Origin: Saksenaea vasiformis B4078
Lineage: Eukaryota > Mucoromycota > Mucoromycetes > Mucorales > Saksenaeaceae
Assembly (NCBI GenBank): GCA_000697055.1
Contig: JNDT01001594.1
Span: 1 to 64,000, forward strand
DNA: 64,000 nt
Reading direction: 5' to 3'
Shown in pieces: positions 44,717 to 57,199 of the stretch; within the stretch, counting starts at the first letter, position 1, and every line of letters starts with the position of its first letter. The translations under genes and the position numbers were made by a program. The notes under the pieces were generated by a model. The model was not told the origin of the DNA and ran no database searches. It was given only the letters and a program-made list of their open reading frames with translations.

Positions 44717-44884
44717 GGATAACATCAGTTTTGCATTAAAGTGCTTCAGCGATGGTTTTTTGGTATTCTTCCAGAAGCATTAAAAATGTCTCAAGGCAAG
44801 AACGTTATCTTTGCATTGAGGTACTTCAGTGATCGATTTCCCAATATTCTGTCGGAAAGCGGTAAAAATGTCTCAAGATAAGAG
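44717..44884 (+). repeat. Two tandem copies of an 83-bp unit
   Basis: Units share TTTGCATT(A/G)A(A/G)GT(G/A)CTTCAG, a GATTTTC/T-rich middle and AAAAATGTCTCAAG. The first ends near 44800 and the second near 44884. There is no coding potential. Confidence 0.6.
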
Positions 44885-44939
44885 ATGGTTTCATCCAAAA
44901 ATGATCCGTATTTGAAGGTTCGCAAGAACCATTTTTAAA

Positions 44940-45360
44940 TTCTTTGGCTCTGTTTTTCAAAAAGGCATCCCCGGTAAGGATGTCAATTTATATACGTACA
45001 GGATTATTCATGTTTTTATGTCTATGCTCTAGCCTGCATGACCTCTGTCCCGAACCATCTCGCCTGTGGTGTAGCCCCTTGTTCACCACCAGGTAAGTAA
45101 ATGTTGTCACACGCAGCCTCACTCCAACTTCCACGACAGAACCTTGCCAGACGTTGCATCGCTTCAAGTCCTCTGCACGGTGTTAAAACCCAAACTGGCA
45201 GTGTTGTCAGTATAATCTCCTCTGCCGCCCCCATCCCGCCAGATGCGGGGCAGGCTGCCGTCATTGGGCGGCTATGCCCTTCGGGGGTAAGTGAAAGTAT
45301 TTTCCATTTACTAACCGCGAATGAATTTTTATGCTGCTCAAATAAATTTTGCGTCTATGA
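44940..45360 (+). repeat. Rep-3 interspersed repeat, copy B
   Basis: Same block order as copy A (CTCTGTTT, CCCCGGTAAGGATGTCAA, CCTGCATGACCTCTGTCCCG, GCATCGCTTCAAGTCCTCTG, GGTAAGTGAAAG, CCATTTACTAACC, TAAATTTTGCGTC). It forms an inverted pair with copy C about 95 bp away. Confidence 0.75.
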
Positions 45361-45454
45361 GGAAACACTTTTACGCTAAGAAAAGAATCAAGTATGCGTT
45401 CGTTAATACATAAGTTGGCGACAAATTCATACACTACTTACATCAACGCAGCCC

Positions 45455-45900
45455 TCGATGGATGCAAAATTTATATGAACAACATAAAAAATTATTCATG
45501 GTTAGCAAATGGAAAAATACTTGGATGTCATTTTACTTACCCCGAAGGATAATTCCGTGATTTCACGGTGGCCGCACCCCACACCGTGATGGGTGGTAGT
45601 GGGAGAGGGAGGAAACACGGCAGATGACGGCTGAAACCCACTGCAGAGAACTTGAAGCGATACAACGTCCAGCGATCTATTGTACAAGATGGGTGATGCT
45701 GAGTGCGAAAACATTGGTTTTACCTATCTAAGTGATGGGTAAAAACGCCACCACAGCCGAGACGGTTCGGGACAGAGGCCATAAAGGCTAAAGAATACAT
45801 CAAAAGACATGAGCGATTCTGGATGTGTATTCCATTAAAAGTTACATACCGGAGATGTAAAATGAACAGAACCAAAGAAAAAAAAGAATTCATGCGTTCC
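45455..45900 (-). repeat. Rep-3 interspersed repeat, copy C (reverse)
   Basis: Reverse complement of the family: GCAAAATTTAT, GGTTAGCAAATGG, TTACTTACCCCGAAGG, CTTGAAGCGATACAACGTC, AGACGGTTCGGGACAGAGGC and CATACCGGAGATGTAAA. Together with copy B it makes a palindrome of about 0.95 kb, able to form a long RNA or DNA foldback. Confidence 0.75.
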
Positions 45901-47628
45901 TTTAAATATGGTCACTTTACGCGTTCCGATTGGTGCTTTGGGCAACCTATTACAATGGACCAGCGAAATGCACCTTTGATCCAGAAGTAAAGGTACCTGT
46001 CTTTCTGCGCAAAGATCTACTGCTTCTCACCGCTGGATTGAGTTGGTGTCAACACAAAGTAATATTTGGATGACGTAAATGTGTGCACAGAATCAAGTAA
46101 GATCATAAAGTTTAGATGGAACGGTAGGCATCTTCTTTTTTTTTTTTGACGCACGACACCCCCATCAACTTGCCCTAAAAGCCTTTATAATAATCAAATC
46201 AACCGACAATACATCTTATCGAACTCTATCGCTAGGAATCCATATGGTATTTCGTTTTAATCATCTTGAATAGGTTGAGATTCTGAGACGATATGGCAGG
46301 CGGTACGTGTCTGCAACTGCTCAACCTGCCTGCCTGTATCTCAAGACTATGTGTATGTGTGAACTGGGATAGTGCGGTTTCATCCCGAAGTTATTAGCAA
46401 ATATTTATGGTGACCTTTTCTGGAGAACATGACGCAGCATGTAAAAAATGCATGTTGTCGTGTGGGTACCCAGTTCTCCTCTTTCAAGCTGTGCGAGTAC
46501 CACTTCATTTGCCAAGCTGTCTTTTAATATGTTTAGTCTGACGTATTTATGGCCGACCTTCTATACTTGTTGTAAGCGATGTCATTCCGAGTGTAATACA
46601 AGCATAAGTACTGATGCATTTGTATTTGAAACACAGACAAGCTGCGACTGGGCTGATATACAAGGAAAGCCAACTTTTAGTTTTGTCGGATTCGCACGCG
46701 AAGGAAATCATGTTATATCTCGCCTGTAAAGTCAACATTAAAGCAGGATCAACAAATGACATTCGGTAAGGGTTTTCTTATATTCCGTCTATTATAGCAA
46801 CTTTGAGCTTTTCCACGAAGAAACAAAATGTGCAATTTAGATTATTATTACAAACGCTGCCACAATGACAGTCTACGGAATTGCTACAGGCGCTCAGAAA
46901 CATCACTTAGGTACGCTTATGTAGGAGTTATTTAGGCGAATGCCTTGCAAATACTTAATGCATAGAGTCCCCTGTTTGTGCGTGAGAGGATGTGTGTATA
47001 AACCTAGCGTCTGTAAGGCGAATGTCTATGATCTGAGTGTCCAGTAAATTCAACGCCCATTGAGCATCTATTAAACATATATCATCATGTTCACTTATCT
47101 AAGCCTAACAATCAATCAACTTGCGAACACTCAAGGATTCGTAATATTCGTATACTATCGGACTTCATTGGAAAATTCCAAGGCACCTACTCAATAGCCC
47201 TCTGAATGATGTTACATGAGTGTCTGTAACAGGCAGACCCTAAGTGCCCATAGCAGTTTCCATAGCCAAAAATCTGAGATGTCTGACAACCTATCGTTGT
47301 GTATACATTATCCTCTTTATACCACTAGTGGAAATTCATACGAGATAATGCTTTTGGACCGCAAACGTAAACCAACGCCCAGGAAAAAAATGTATGTATT
47401 AGATAATGTCCAGTGGAAGGATAGATTTAGGCCAAGAACCGAGGACTCGCCAAGTCTTTTGCCGATTACTTAAACGATCCTGCCTTCCTACAAACTCACC
47501 TCCTGTCAAGTACAACACAATCGCATATCCTGAGATTCCCCCAACAACTAATGCAAGTATACTCCTCCCTTTACATGAGAGTTGGGATTGTTAATATTCT
47601 GTTACAGATCACATACCCTCATGTTCCC
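45901..47628. other. Intergenic with short unassigned exon-like segments
   Basis: A possible small exon pair (ATGGCAGGCG at about 46294 with GTACGT donor, joined to a segment encoding VYGIATGAQKHHL near 46867-46905) resembles the N-terminus of mitochondrial ATP synthase subunit k. No downstream membrane-helix exon is found, so no gene is called. Other frames (46448-46729, 47216-47473) are unassigned. Confidence 0.25.
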
Positions 47629-50314
47629 ATGTCGTCCTATCAACCAGCACCACACCCATCACAGCCGTCTCGAAGCGAGTCTGTTTATCCAGCTCCGCCA
47701 CCTCCTCTACCACCTGTTCCTGCTGCTTACAGTCGTTTTCGCACGGAACCAGCGAGTACTCCGCCGGAAACTACTCTGCATAAACTACGTCTGATTTATG
47801 CCAAGTCTGGATTTTATCTTTGGCCAATCCAACCTGCCGGTCCTCCTATTCATGGATTTTTAGCTGTTGTATCAAGCCATATGGTAAATGTCGGAGGACC
47901 ATCATCAACGACAATGTCTGATTGTCTAATTGTATTAGATCAACGTCAATATTGTCATTGCATGGATTCCAGAATATTTGATTGAGCCAGAAGATCTGGA
48001 GCGATTTATACAACTTGATGGCATGGTAGCTTCAGATCAAGGCTTTCCCACCATACAGCTGAACATGGGAGAGCAAGAAACAACTGTGATCGAGTTACAT
48101 AATATTTACTCGTTATATGTTTGTCCTCCCACTGCTGATCAAAAAGGCTCCATTGTAATTACAACGCGTGAAGGCGATGTCTTAAGACCTATATGGTACA
48201 ATGCGCCTAATCACACACCAGCATGGCCAGGGCATGACATTCTCGATATTCTTGGCGCTTTCGCGCAGTTGGAGAGGTAACAGCACCATCATTCATCGTT
48301 GTGGTATTTTGTGTTCTTATCCATTTGACAGCACACCTGGAGATCCTTGCGAATACAGAGTCCTTCGACGGGGAGAGGCATCCGAGCAGGAAACATCAAA
48401 TCAGCCCGAGTCGTCAATACCGGACGCATCTACAGACCCTATCGCTCAAGCTCTAAGAGATGCACGATGGAATATCCTTGAACGCTTTTCAAGGGTGACC
48501 AAGCTTTCAAGAGATACTGCAGGTACACGAAAGACCAAATTAAACCAGGATTTATCATGCTTAACCCTCGGAAATGAGCAGTACAGTTACTAGATCATCC
48601 ACTCGCACGATCGATTATTCCCCTGCTACCACCATCTGTACAAGCGATGAGCCGAGATACAACAGTCCGTGAAACCATGAACGACTATAGCATGGCATCT
48701 CATTATCTAACGCGATGGTAAGCCATCTTTAGGCTGTGGCGAAAGTAATAACATTTTACAAAGGGCAGACGATGGGTCTGGCAAAAGAAAAGCTAATAAT
48801 GACTGGTGGCGTATCGAAGACGCTGACGGGTTACTCAGCAGCATGCCCGAGTTAAACGAAGTAATGACGGGCACGAAATGAGACCTCTACTGACTTTTAC
48901 CCCTTATCTATAGCCTATACCAAGACATACTCGTGGCGAAGAAATTATGCCCGAAAAATGGATTGGGTTATTTGACGATGACGGCAAGTTAAACGTCACA
49001 GTTGCCGTTGTGAACGAGCTTATTTTCCGTGCTGGACTGCATCCTGATGTACGAATCGAAGCCTGGAAATTTTTGCTGGGAATTTATCCCTGGGATTCCA
49101 CTTTTGACGAACGCGAGGCCATTCGAAGGAGCAAAGCGTAGGTATTAGGCGACGTTTGAGACCTTTGTTTAATACGCCTTCAGTGAAGAATATTACGAAA
49201 TTAAGGCCAGGTGGTTCAATGCCATGGAGGTCAGAGATACCAAAGAATTTAAGGAGGAAAAACACAGGATCGGTAATTGAGATAGCCTCTGTCAGGTGGT
49301 TGATGACTGAGTTATCAATAGATAAGGACGTCCATCGTACGGACCGATCCATCGATTTTTTTGCCGGAGAAGATTTACCTAACCCAGATCCTGACATGTC
49401 TGTCGGGACGAACGCGAATTTGGAAATCATGAAAGATATCCTTGTTACGTACAACTTTCATAATACAGAGCTTGGTTATGTCCAGGGCATGTCAGATCTT
49501 TTGGCACCATTGTTTGTTGCCATGGGTGACGAAGCGATGGCTTTCTGGGGCTTTGTTCGATTCATGGACAGAGTGGTATGTACCTATAGACCGAACAACA
49601 ATCCTTAAACGTATCTCTTGTATTTGTAGCAATCCAATTTCTTTACTGATCAATCGGGCATGCACAATCAGCTCAAAACCTTGGACGCACTTATCCAGTT
49701 CATGGATCCACCTCTATACAAACATTTTGAGAAGACAGAAACAACAAATCTTTTCTTCTGTTTCCGGTGGCTCTTAGTGTGGTTCAAACGAGAATTTCCG
49801 TGGGAAGATGTTATCCGACTTTGGGAGGTTTGGCTTCAAATGAAACGAGAAAAGAAATATTTACTGATTACGTGGTTTAGGTTCTTTGGACGGATCATTT
49901 ATCCAATCAAATGCTCATGTTCATCGCCTTGGCGGTCCTCGACCAACATCGCGACACGATTTTGAACGAGCTAAATCAATTTGACGAATTGCTGAAGGTA
50001 CCTTTCATATGATAAATACCATAGTTATTCCTAACCATATTATCTAGTATATCAATGATTTGTCGGGAAAAATACCGTTAAATGAGACGTTGGAACGCGC
50101 GGAAACCTTATTCTATCAGTTTGAACGACGAGTCCGAGCGATGGATCGAAGAAAAGCCGATCTAGAGAACCACCTTCAGAAGAGGGCTGTATGGAACGAT
50201 AATGAGCAGCGCTCACAGACTCAGAATGCCATACAAAAACTGACCTTGAATGAGAAATTGAGAAATCTCCTAGACAGGTCCGAAGGAAACCAGAGGAGAC
50301 TATGGAACGAATAA
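47629..50314 (+). CDS. GYP7: Rab GTPase-activating protein, GYP7/TBC1D15-like
   Basis: This is a spliced gene; ATG 47629 begins MSSYQPAPHPSQPSRSES. A Pro-rich N-terminus is followed by the GYP7/TBC1D15 N-terminal domain (LRLIYAKSGFYLWPIQPAGP, then LIEPEDLERFIQLDG and WPGHDILDILGAFAQLER). The TBC domain then carries the substrate-entry region EKWIGLFDDDGKL, WKFLLGIYPWDSTFDER, the arginine finger IDKDVHRTDR (formed across a 49-nt intron near 49272-49320), the glutamine finger GYVQGMSDLLAPLF, and LDALIQFMDPPLYKHFE and WLLVWFKREFPWEDVIRLWE. A charged C-terminal coiled-coil ends at TAA 50312. Both catalytic fingers are present, so it should stimulate GTP hydrolysis, probably on Ypt7/Rab7-type GTPases at vacuole or mitochondria; the Rab partner is inferred from the family. 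Confidence 0.92.
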
Positions 50315-50639
50315 TGGGCTCGAATTGTTGATTAAGCCTAACGTGTATGAAATAAACCAATAGCATTCTTGTATAGTTCACCGTCTAGCATACTTTAGAC
50401 AATGTCTTTGGATGGTCGTCAGCAACTAAGGGAAAGAGATAGCCGGCCATACTGTAGCGCTGCTTCTCATATTTTTACCAAAACGCCTCGACTAGCGCTT
50501 AAAAAAGAGCACCGAAAGAAATATACGCAGACTAAAATCGGAACAACCTTTACGTGAAGATGGAAGCCGCCAACTATATTTGCCCAAAGTCAAGAAGCGG
50601 ATGTTTCACTGGAGACACTTTGGTTGGAGCGCATAAATG

Positions 50640-50830
50640 ACAACTGTTTATGTGGAAAAGCAGTGCACATCACGATCGTAGTAGTATATAACGAAAGAGC
50701 ATCACGGCAGTCAAGACGGTTCGGGACAGGGGCCTTATATGCTAAACGATGGACAACCCTGAATGTGCAATCATCAAAAGGCATACCAGGGGCATTATAG
50801 AAAACAGAGCCGAAAAAGAAAGAAAGGTTT
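50640..50830 (-). repeat. Rep-3 interspersed repeat, copy D (partial, reverse)
   Basis: The reverse-complement 5' part of the family: CAAGACGGTTCGGGACAGGG, CCTTATATGCTAAA, CATACCAGGGGCATTATA-like sequence and AACAGAGCCGAAAA. The intron-like 3' end is missing or too diverged to align. Confidence 0.55.
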
Positions 50831-52146
50831 ACACGTCTCTTTAATTACCCATCTTAGTTTCTGAGACGGATGTTGCAATTAGACGTCGGAACCAATAATA
50901 AGCCAGCGAAGTGCACTTCGACTTGATGCGCAAAAGTCTGTTCCCATGCAAAGACTCAACAGTACAACATGCAAAAGGAACACATCCAGCGCGACTTTTT
51001 TCTGGATCTGATGTCAAACAGTTGCAGAACAACAGGAAAAAATCTCATATTGAAACAGCAAGATTTGTGGATTTGGTCAAATGAGTAATCCAAAGGCGCA
51101 AATACCTAGATTATCGCTAATTGTCGTTCCTTGCTGACTGTCGGAGGTATAGTGTTCTACATGCCCTTCTTTCTTTGCAGTGGCAATCAGGTCGCTTAAG
51201 CTGTTCGTCCAAATGCAGATATCACAGCTAGGTTTTATTTGCTAACAATTGTTGTTGGTCTCCATTACAGAAAAATGGCTGTTTCTTCCCTGATATGATC
51301 CTCGATGACTCAACTTTTGAAAAACTAAGGAACTCTATTTACCAAACCAAAACGAATTATATTTAAAGGGAATTTTAGGTTGCTGAACAAATGCATTGTA
51401 GTAATTGTTGAAGAAGATAGAAAGTTGAAGTTTGTGATTCATAGATCATACCTTTACGTTCTCTTGGAAACAATGTCTTTTCAGCTTCAGGTTTTTATTT
51501 TTATTTTTACAAGAATGACTTATTTGTGATAGGTTATTTTATCGTATGATGAAGTAAAAGGAGGAATAAAAATGCATCAATCGTTCACGTTATATATGGT
51601 TGCAACAGTAAATGGTCCTTACACATATACTCTATTCCAGAATTAACCCTGTTACACTACGAGTTAGTGTTGAAGTTGCTATTCTACCGGATCTTAGTTT
51701 GTGTTATTTTACGAGAAAAAAAGAGTGTAATGGAGTGAATATATTTCATCCATTCCAAACCCAAAAAGATTATTCTCAATTACAGAGGGGAAGATATCGT
51801 CCCTGTACCTTGGGTTAAATATATTCCTAATCGGCGTGTATCTGTCATAGCACAATAGGCTTTTATAAGATCTGATGAATGCCAAATAAGGAGGGCATAA
51901 ATCTCTGAAATTCTCTTGAAATAGATAAAGTCTATCGGTTTCCATAATAAGCGTGGACACTCTAATGCTATCGTCTAACATCTTTTACAATACGCAATTT
52001 TGTCAGTGACATTTTGGAGGGCTCAGCGGAGAATAAAAATATTCTTTCTTCGCAACTTTTTTTTTCTTGTGCTCGGCCACAAGCCCACCGCACACGCATA
52101 CCCTGTATCTTCCTCTTTCTCGCTTCTTTTCCCTGTATAAACCGCT
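50831..52146. other. Intergenic, AT-rich
   Basis: About 1.3 kb without a recognisable gene. Frames at 51612-51818 and 51709-51981 overlap on opposite strands and match nothing. The last 200 bp must contain the promoter of the J-domain gene. Confidence 0.4.
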
Positions 52147-53664
52147 ATGGACCGTAACACCACCGGTCTCTATGATGTCTTGGGTATCCAAAAATCGGCC
52201 ACACCGGAAGAAATTAAAAAGGTAGATAACGACATGACAAGTACCAGACTGGTTTGACACAACGCCATTCTTAGGCATACAGAAGACTGGCGCTTCGGTA
52301 CCATCCTGATAAAAATCCAGACAGTGCTGATCAGGTACATCAAGAACAAATCGCAGGGTGGAATAAAGCAATTAACTTCGTCATAGTTCAAAGCTATTAG
52401 CCATGCATACGAGGTAAAATAAGGGGAAACTCGGAACTCTCATTCGAGCATTGTAACGAACCAGGCACATTTTACAATAGGTTCTCAGCGATGAACAGAA
52501 ACGACGTGTATATGATCGGTATGGCGAATTGGGTCTTCAAATGATGGGTACAGTGGCTAGCCCATTATTCGATCCCGAAATCGAGTCCATGCTGTGTTCC
52601 ATGATGCTCCTTGTTTCTTTGGTGATTGCACTATTGATTATATTCTTCGCTTTCTTGACCGTCCGAATCGACGGGATTACTCAGTGGAGCTGGGCTGTTG
52701 TTTGGATCCCACTGTGGATTATCGATGTTGTGTGCTGCTATGCTGCATTCCAACATGTGTTAAAGGCTTTGACAGGCGACGACGAAAAAGAGGATGAAGA
52801 AGAAGATGATGGCGAAGGACGTACGAGCGAAGGTGTTCGGGCGGCGAGGCGACGTATGCGACTGTTACGAAGACTTCTGTACCTTTTTTACTGGGTGCTG
52901 CTTGTCCTCTTCCAGATCTTCATCGTGTTGCGACTTGACGATATCGTATCATGGTCTGCTGCTATCGTATTTGCACCTTACTTTGCTCTCGAGGGTCTCC
53001 ACTTTTTACTTGGCGTAATCAGCTATATTATGGCAATGATGGTCATAACCCGTCAGATGAAGGCTGATGAAGAGTATAAAGGAAGACTTGGCGTGCAAGT
53101 GTTGAAACTGACCTTCCATGAATTCTGGTTCTTTGTGCTGCGAATCGTTCTATTTATTCTGATAGTACTCAGGATTGATCGTATCATTGAATGCTCGTGG
53201 GGCATCGTGTTTATCCCGCTTTACCTGGTCGGGGTCAAATATGCTATTCAATTGATCCTGAGCTACCGGATGTACAGTCGTCTGCCCCAACCTGAAATTG
53301 CGCAACAAGGCAAGATCACCGTGATGTTAGGCGCTGTGGCTTTTGTCGTTGGTGGGGCGCTGTTCTATGCACTTGTCGGGCTTCTCGCTAGACGACTGGA
53401 TGGGATTGTGTTTATTCAAATGTCGCACGTCTTTGTCCCCATTTTCATCGTTTTGGTAAGTTCCAAACCGGAGGTCTTCATATTTTTTTAATCATTCCTT
53501 TATAGTCACTTTTAATTTGTTGTTCTGGATGTTGTTTACCGTGCATGTTAATGGCTTCATCCGTAGGCGATCTAGACGATCCAGAACAGCAACAAAATTT
53601 GGTAGATCCAAATAGGCGTATTACTCAAGCCGGCGAAACGCCGACATCTTCCATTCTTACATAG
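52147..53664 (+). CDS. J-domain protein fused to a multi-pass membrane region (TMEM185-like)
   Basis: Five exons are inferred: MDRNTTGLYDVLGIQKSATP and EEIKK, then AYRRLALRYHPDKNPDSADQ, FKAISHAYE, VLSDEQKRRVYDRYGELGLQ and onwards, and a last exon starting SLLICCSGCCLPC. The first 65 residues are a complete J-domain with the HPD motif that stimulates Hsp70 ATPase. From about residue 85, seven or eight hydrophobic helices follow (e.g. LVSLVIALLIIFFAFLTVRI, LYLFYWVLLVLFQIFIVLRL, VLRIVLFILIVLRIDRIIE). The repeated pattern RxDxI-x5-W is as in TMEM185/transmembrane fragile-X-F proteins. An acidic loop (DDEKEDEEEDDGEG) separates the first two pairs. It probably recruits an Hsp70 to an internal membrane; the topology is not determined. 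The stop is TAG at 53662. Confidence 0.85.
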
Positions 53665-54000
53665 ACAAACATGTTTTGTACTAGCTAACTTCTCCTTTCC
53701 CTTTTTTCTGTACTTTTACTTCAATTTATCGTTTAATGGCATAGCAATACAAAAAATATAACCTTTTTCTTTTTTGGCTTCTTCTTTTGTTGATTGGTCA
53801 AGGTGCCGTATAGCCGTGCCAAAGAGGATTCTCGGCAAAATGGATCCAATGTGGCTGGTTCGGCAGGTGGCGGTGGAAACAGTTATGACCGCCGCTACAA
53901 TATTGCAGACAACAGACGGAGATTTGAAAATGCGGAGTACCTCTTTGTTACCGTTCTTGTTCTTTCACACATTCATTATTCGAGAAATTTTGACATAACC

Positions 54001-55340
54001 ATGGCGGGTCTAGACTGGAGAAATCCTCATAAACGCAGGCTTATTATCTCATATATGACTGACTGGCTAATGGTCGTTATGATGACGGCTGTATTCTTTG
54101 CCATTGACATCATACCGCCATTCCATCGCGATTTTTCCTTGACGGACAAGACTATCATGTTTCCATATACTGAAAAAGAAGCAGTGCCTATATGGTCGCT
54201 TGCTGTAAGTTTCAAACCAGATATCTGGAAAAGCACACCTTGATTAACTCGAGAATAGTTTATTGCATTTTTGGGACCTATTATCATTATGGGGATTGTC
54301 TCTTGGGGTATCCAGCGCAGCCCACATGATTTCCACGTAGCTGTTCTTGGTAAAAACCGCGGCTGAGCAAAACTGAATACTGAGTTTATTATAGGCCTTT
54401 GCCTGGGATTATCTATGACGGTTATGCTGACGGACGTAATCAAGGTCCGTATAGTCCATTTCTAAATTCGCTGTACGTTAATAAGTTGGATGATCAGATT
54501 ACTGCCGGAAGAGCTCGTCCTGATATGCTATCACGGTGTAAGCCGCCGTTGGATGCAGCTGACCCGCCACTAGGTCTATCCAACTATACCATTTGCACAA
54601 CCCCCGCCGACACACATATGATGAAGGATGGTTTCAAGAGTTTTCCAAGCGGGCATTCGTCATGTGAGTGCCTCTTTTCTGGGGGGAAAGGGAGAGTACA
54701 GAAATCAGAAATTAGGAACTCACTATAAAAAATGCATACATACAGTTTCTTTTGCTGGATTAGGATATCTTGCTCTTTACATTGCTGGAAAGATGCGCAT
54801 GTTTGACGAACGAGGGGTAAGTCATTATCGTAATAGGATGATACTAATTTTACATTCTCAATAGTATACGTACAAAGGATTTATTTTCTCGTTCCCTGTC
54901 ATTGGTGCACTTTTGATAGCTATCTCTCGTACCCGGGATTACCGACATCACTGGCAGGATGTGTTTATCGGATCCCTTCTAGGTACAAAAAAAAAGGAAG
55001 AGCGACGTAATGCGTTTCTGATCTTTCTAAATCTGGCTTACTAGGTTCTGCATGTGCTTATTTTGCGTATCGCCAGTACTTCCCATCTTTATCCCACAGG
55101 CATTGTCACAACGCTTTTGAAGCACGACTTTCACCAGGTGACTACAGCGACATTCCTAGTATTCGGGATGAAGGTGCAGTGCATTCTCGTATTGGCCGGC
55201 CAGCGGCAGATAGTACCACTGGGGACAGCGCGGAATCGGCGTACAGGTTGCAGGATACTGCACGGTATCAAATAGATCTCGGAAACAGCACAGAGTTGGG
55301 AACTGCGCCCACTGATGTATTCCAACACCATAACAAGTAG
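54001..55340 (+). CDS. PAP2-family lipid phosphatase (diacylglycerol pyrophosphate/phosphatidate phosphatase, DPP1/LPP1-like)
   Basis: The start is set at 54001 (ACCATGG context; [20 protein letters not shown]), where family similarity begins. Several introns follow. Six membrane helices are visible, e.g. [54 protein letters not shown] and [16 protein letters not shown]. The phosphatase signature is complete: [11 protein letters not shown] (motif 1, with an upstream Lys), SFPSGHSS (motif 2, catalytic His) and [16 protein letters not shown] (motif 3, nucleophilic His). The Ser/Asp-rich tail after the last helix is cytosolic by analogy. Such enzymes dephosphorylate phosphatidate, lysophosphatidate or diacylglycerol pyrophosphate at vacuole or Golgi membranes. 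Open sequence upstream of 54001 lacks family similarity and is taken as 5' UTR. Confidence 0.88.
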
Positions 55341-55805
55341 CGAAAATGGCTGAACAGATTCCATCATTGCATGCGGTTGATGATTGCACTTAAATTTTTA
55401 TAGTGCACTAAACATTGTATTCCCCCAATCCACGTTTAACGTTGTTTAACATTAAACTAAAAGTGTGGCTGATGTAGCAATTGGTGAGGCGGAAGTAATA
55501 TTAGCGCAAGGGGAAATGGTAGACAGTAACACAAATTGCTATTGTTGTCGGAATACATCGTGAACCAGCTGAGCCCAATGACAGAGGTGCTTGGTGCTTG
55601 GTCCCTGGTATCCGAGGAATAATGGGATATCATACACTACCATAGTGTTTGGGTCACTTGAAACTTGTCCCATTCATATCCGAACCATGCGAACCTTCCC
55701 ATACATGTACATATTCAATCGTATCAAAGCAAAAGCATCTAGGTTACGTAAAACGCATACTCACGCTTTGACCGTCGTCCCACCAGTAGGTTGCTACCTG
55801 CGGTT
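55341..55805. other. Intergenic, no gene recognised
   Basis: The short frame at 55591-55809 starts at a TTG and has no domain. Nothing else is seen. Confidence 0.35.
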
Positions 55806-56379
55806 ATGAAGCGGAGAGCAAATGTCAGTCGCAAGTATCGTCGCAAAGTAAATGTGCAGAAGCCTATGTTGCATTGTCAGCGTTCGGATGAGACAGAACG
55901 GGTACGTTAGTCAGAAGTTCGATGAAGTTATTGGAAAAAGCGGTGGAAACAGAGCAGTAAGTATTCATTCATAAAGGATATATGAGTCAAAAGGAGAGTG
56001 CTGAAAGGCGTATGCGCCATAGGCGCGCCAGATGACAAAGACAGTAATATGTTCCGTACGAAGTAGAAATGATGGCGGTTCTTGAATGAGAATGCAGGGC
56101 TGCTTCAGGGAGTTCGGGGGTTGTCTGGCAGATGGCGGTGGCCAGCGCCAGACGTGGGACTAGCTGGAAACAATTCTTAGGCGACCGACAAAAAGATTTG
56201 GCTGATCTTTATAAAAGGGCGCTTGATATAGCTGACAGAGAGGTGAGGACATTTGTTAACGCAATCATCGTGTCGATCATCTGCTTCCTTTTGGTTTTTA
56301 TTCTTTTTGGTAGAGCACAGGACTGCTTGGACAGCACAAGCTTATCTGTCACCTCCTGGAGTATCTAGATGACGCATAC
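55806..56379 (+). CDS. Small hypothetical spliced gene (uncertain)
   Basis: ATG 55806 opens a basic frame (KRRANVSRKYRRKVNVQKPM). After an unresolved intron, a frame with SWKQFLGDRQKDLADLYKRA and LDIADRE follows near 56150-56242. A GTGAGG...GGTAG intron (about 56243-56311) could then lead to STGLLGQHKLICHLLEYLDD, ending at TGA near 56379. The charged helical segments look coding, but no family is recognised and the first intron is not resolved. Low confidence. Confidence 0.3.
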
Positions 56380-57199
56380 TGAGGAGCGTCAGAAAATTAA
56401 CATGTATCAGCATGCTTTCGGACTAGGCTCAATGTATTTCTATTGTTAATGACTTCATTACTTCGTCAAGGGATAGAACTCTTACCGTATTACGATATAT
56501 TTATATTTGTGATCCCTTACGCATGACCTTTCATTGCATGTACTGGTGGAAGCACATGGGAATATATTCCGAGGCTCGCAGATTATTTGACTCTTCTCAT
56601 ACATACACCTGATATCTACCTGTGCGATGATGGAAAGACTCTAGAACACCAGAACAGTGTGCTTGTTGGAAAGCCACGGAAACCGAATCGTCGTGGATCA
56701 ACTAGAGAAGCAGGTGCGGCGTGAGGTTGAAAAGAACCGGAGAGGTGAGCCTCCGCCATTGGTGAGTATAAATTTGAGGCTTCATTGAGATTAATCTGGA
56801 TTTGGGAGCGGAAGGACGATTGCGTGATGTTGTCGATCATAGTGGGCAAGACTATACTGGATCAAAGCATGTAGTACATAGCACAAGCGCGCAAGATCGT
56901 GGGCTTCTTAAAGAAACGAAGAACACTACTAATGCTAGCTGACCAGTTCCATCATGATGCTGGTGAACTGACCATTCTCAATGGCGAAACCGTTTGAAAG
57001 GATCCTGTACGAACTGGTACTCGGAAACTGACGTTGGATTGGGAATGTCCGTTATTTTGCGATCCCTGAGCAACATCTAATCATGACAAGCCTTATTTAG
57101 CATCCTTGTACTACAGTCTCTTTGAAAATGTATTTTGACCCTCTCAGATTATTTGTCCTCTCTTCTCATATTATCTGATATTACGGGAACAAAAGGAAT
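56380..57199. other. Intergenic, no gene recognised
   Basis: A coding-like stretch at about 56625-56700 (KPRKPNRRGSTREAGAA in one frame, LEKQVRREVEKNRRGEPPPL in another) cannot be placed in a gene model. Confidence 0.3.

Noticed and set aside
46294..46905. Mitochondrial ATP synthase subunit k gene
   Set aside because: Only a putative N-terminus (MAGVYGIATGAQKHHL after splicing) is seen; no following membrane-helix exon could be found on this strand.
53774..54000. Extended N-terminus of the PAP2 phosphatase
   Set aside because: The upstream open sequence is Gly/Arg/Asn-rich and unlike the family; the ATG at 54001 has good context and begins where similarity starts.
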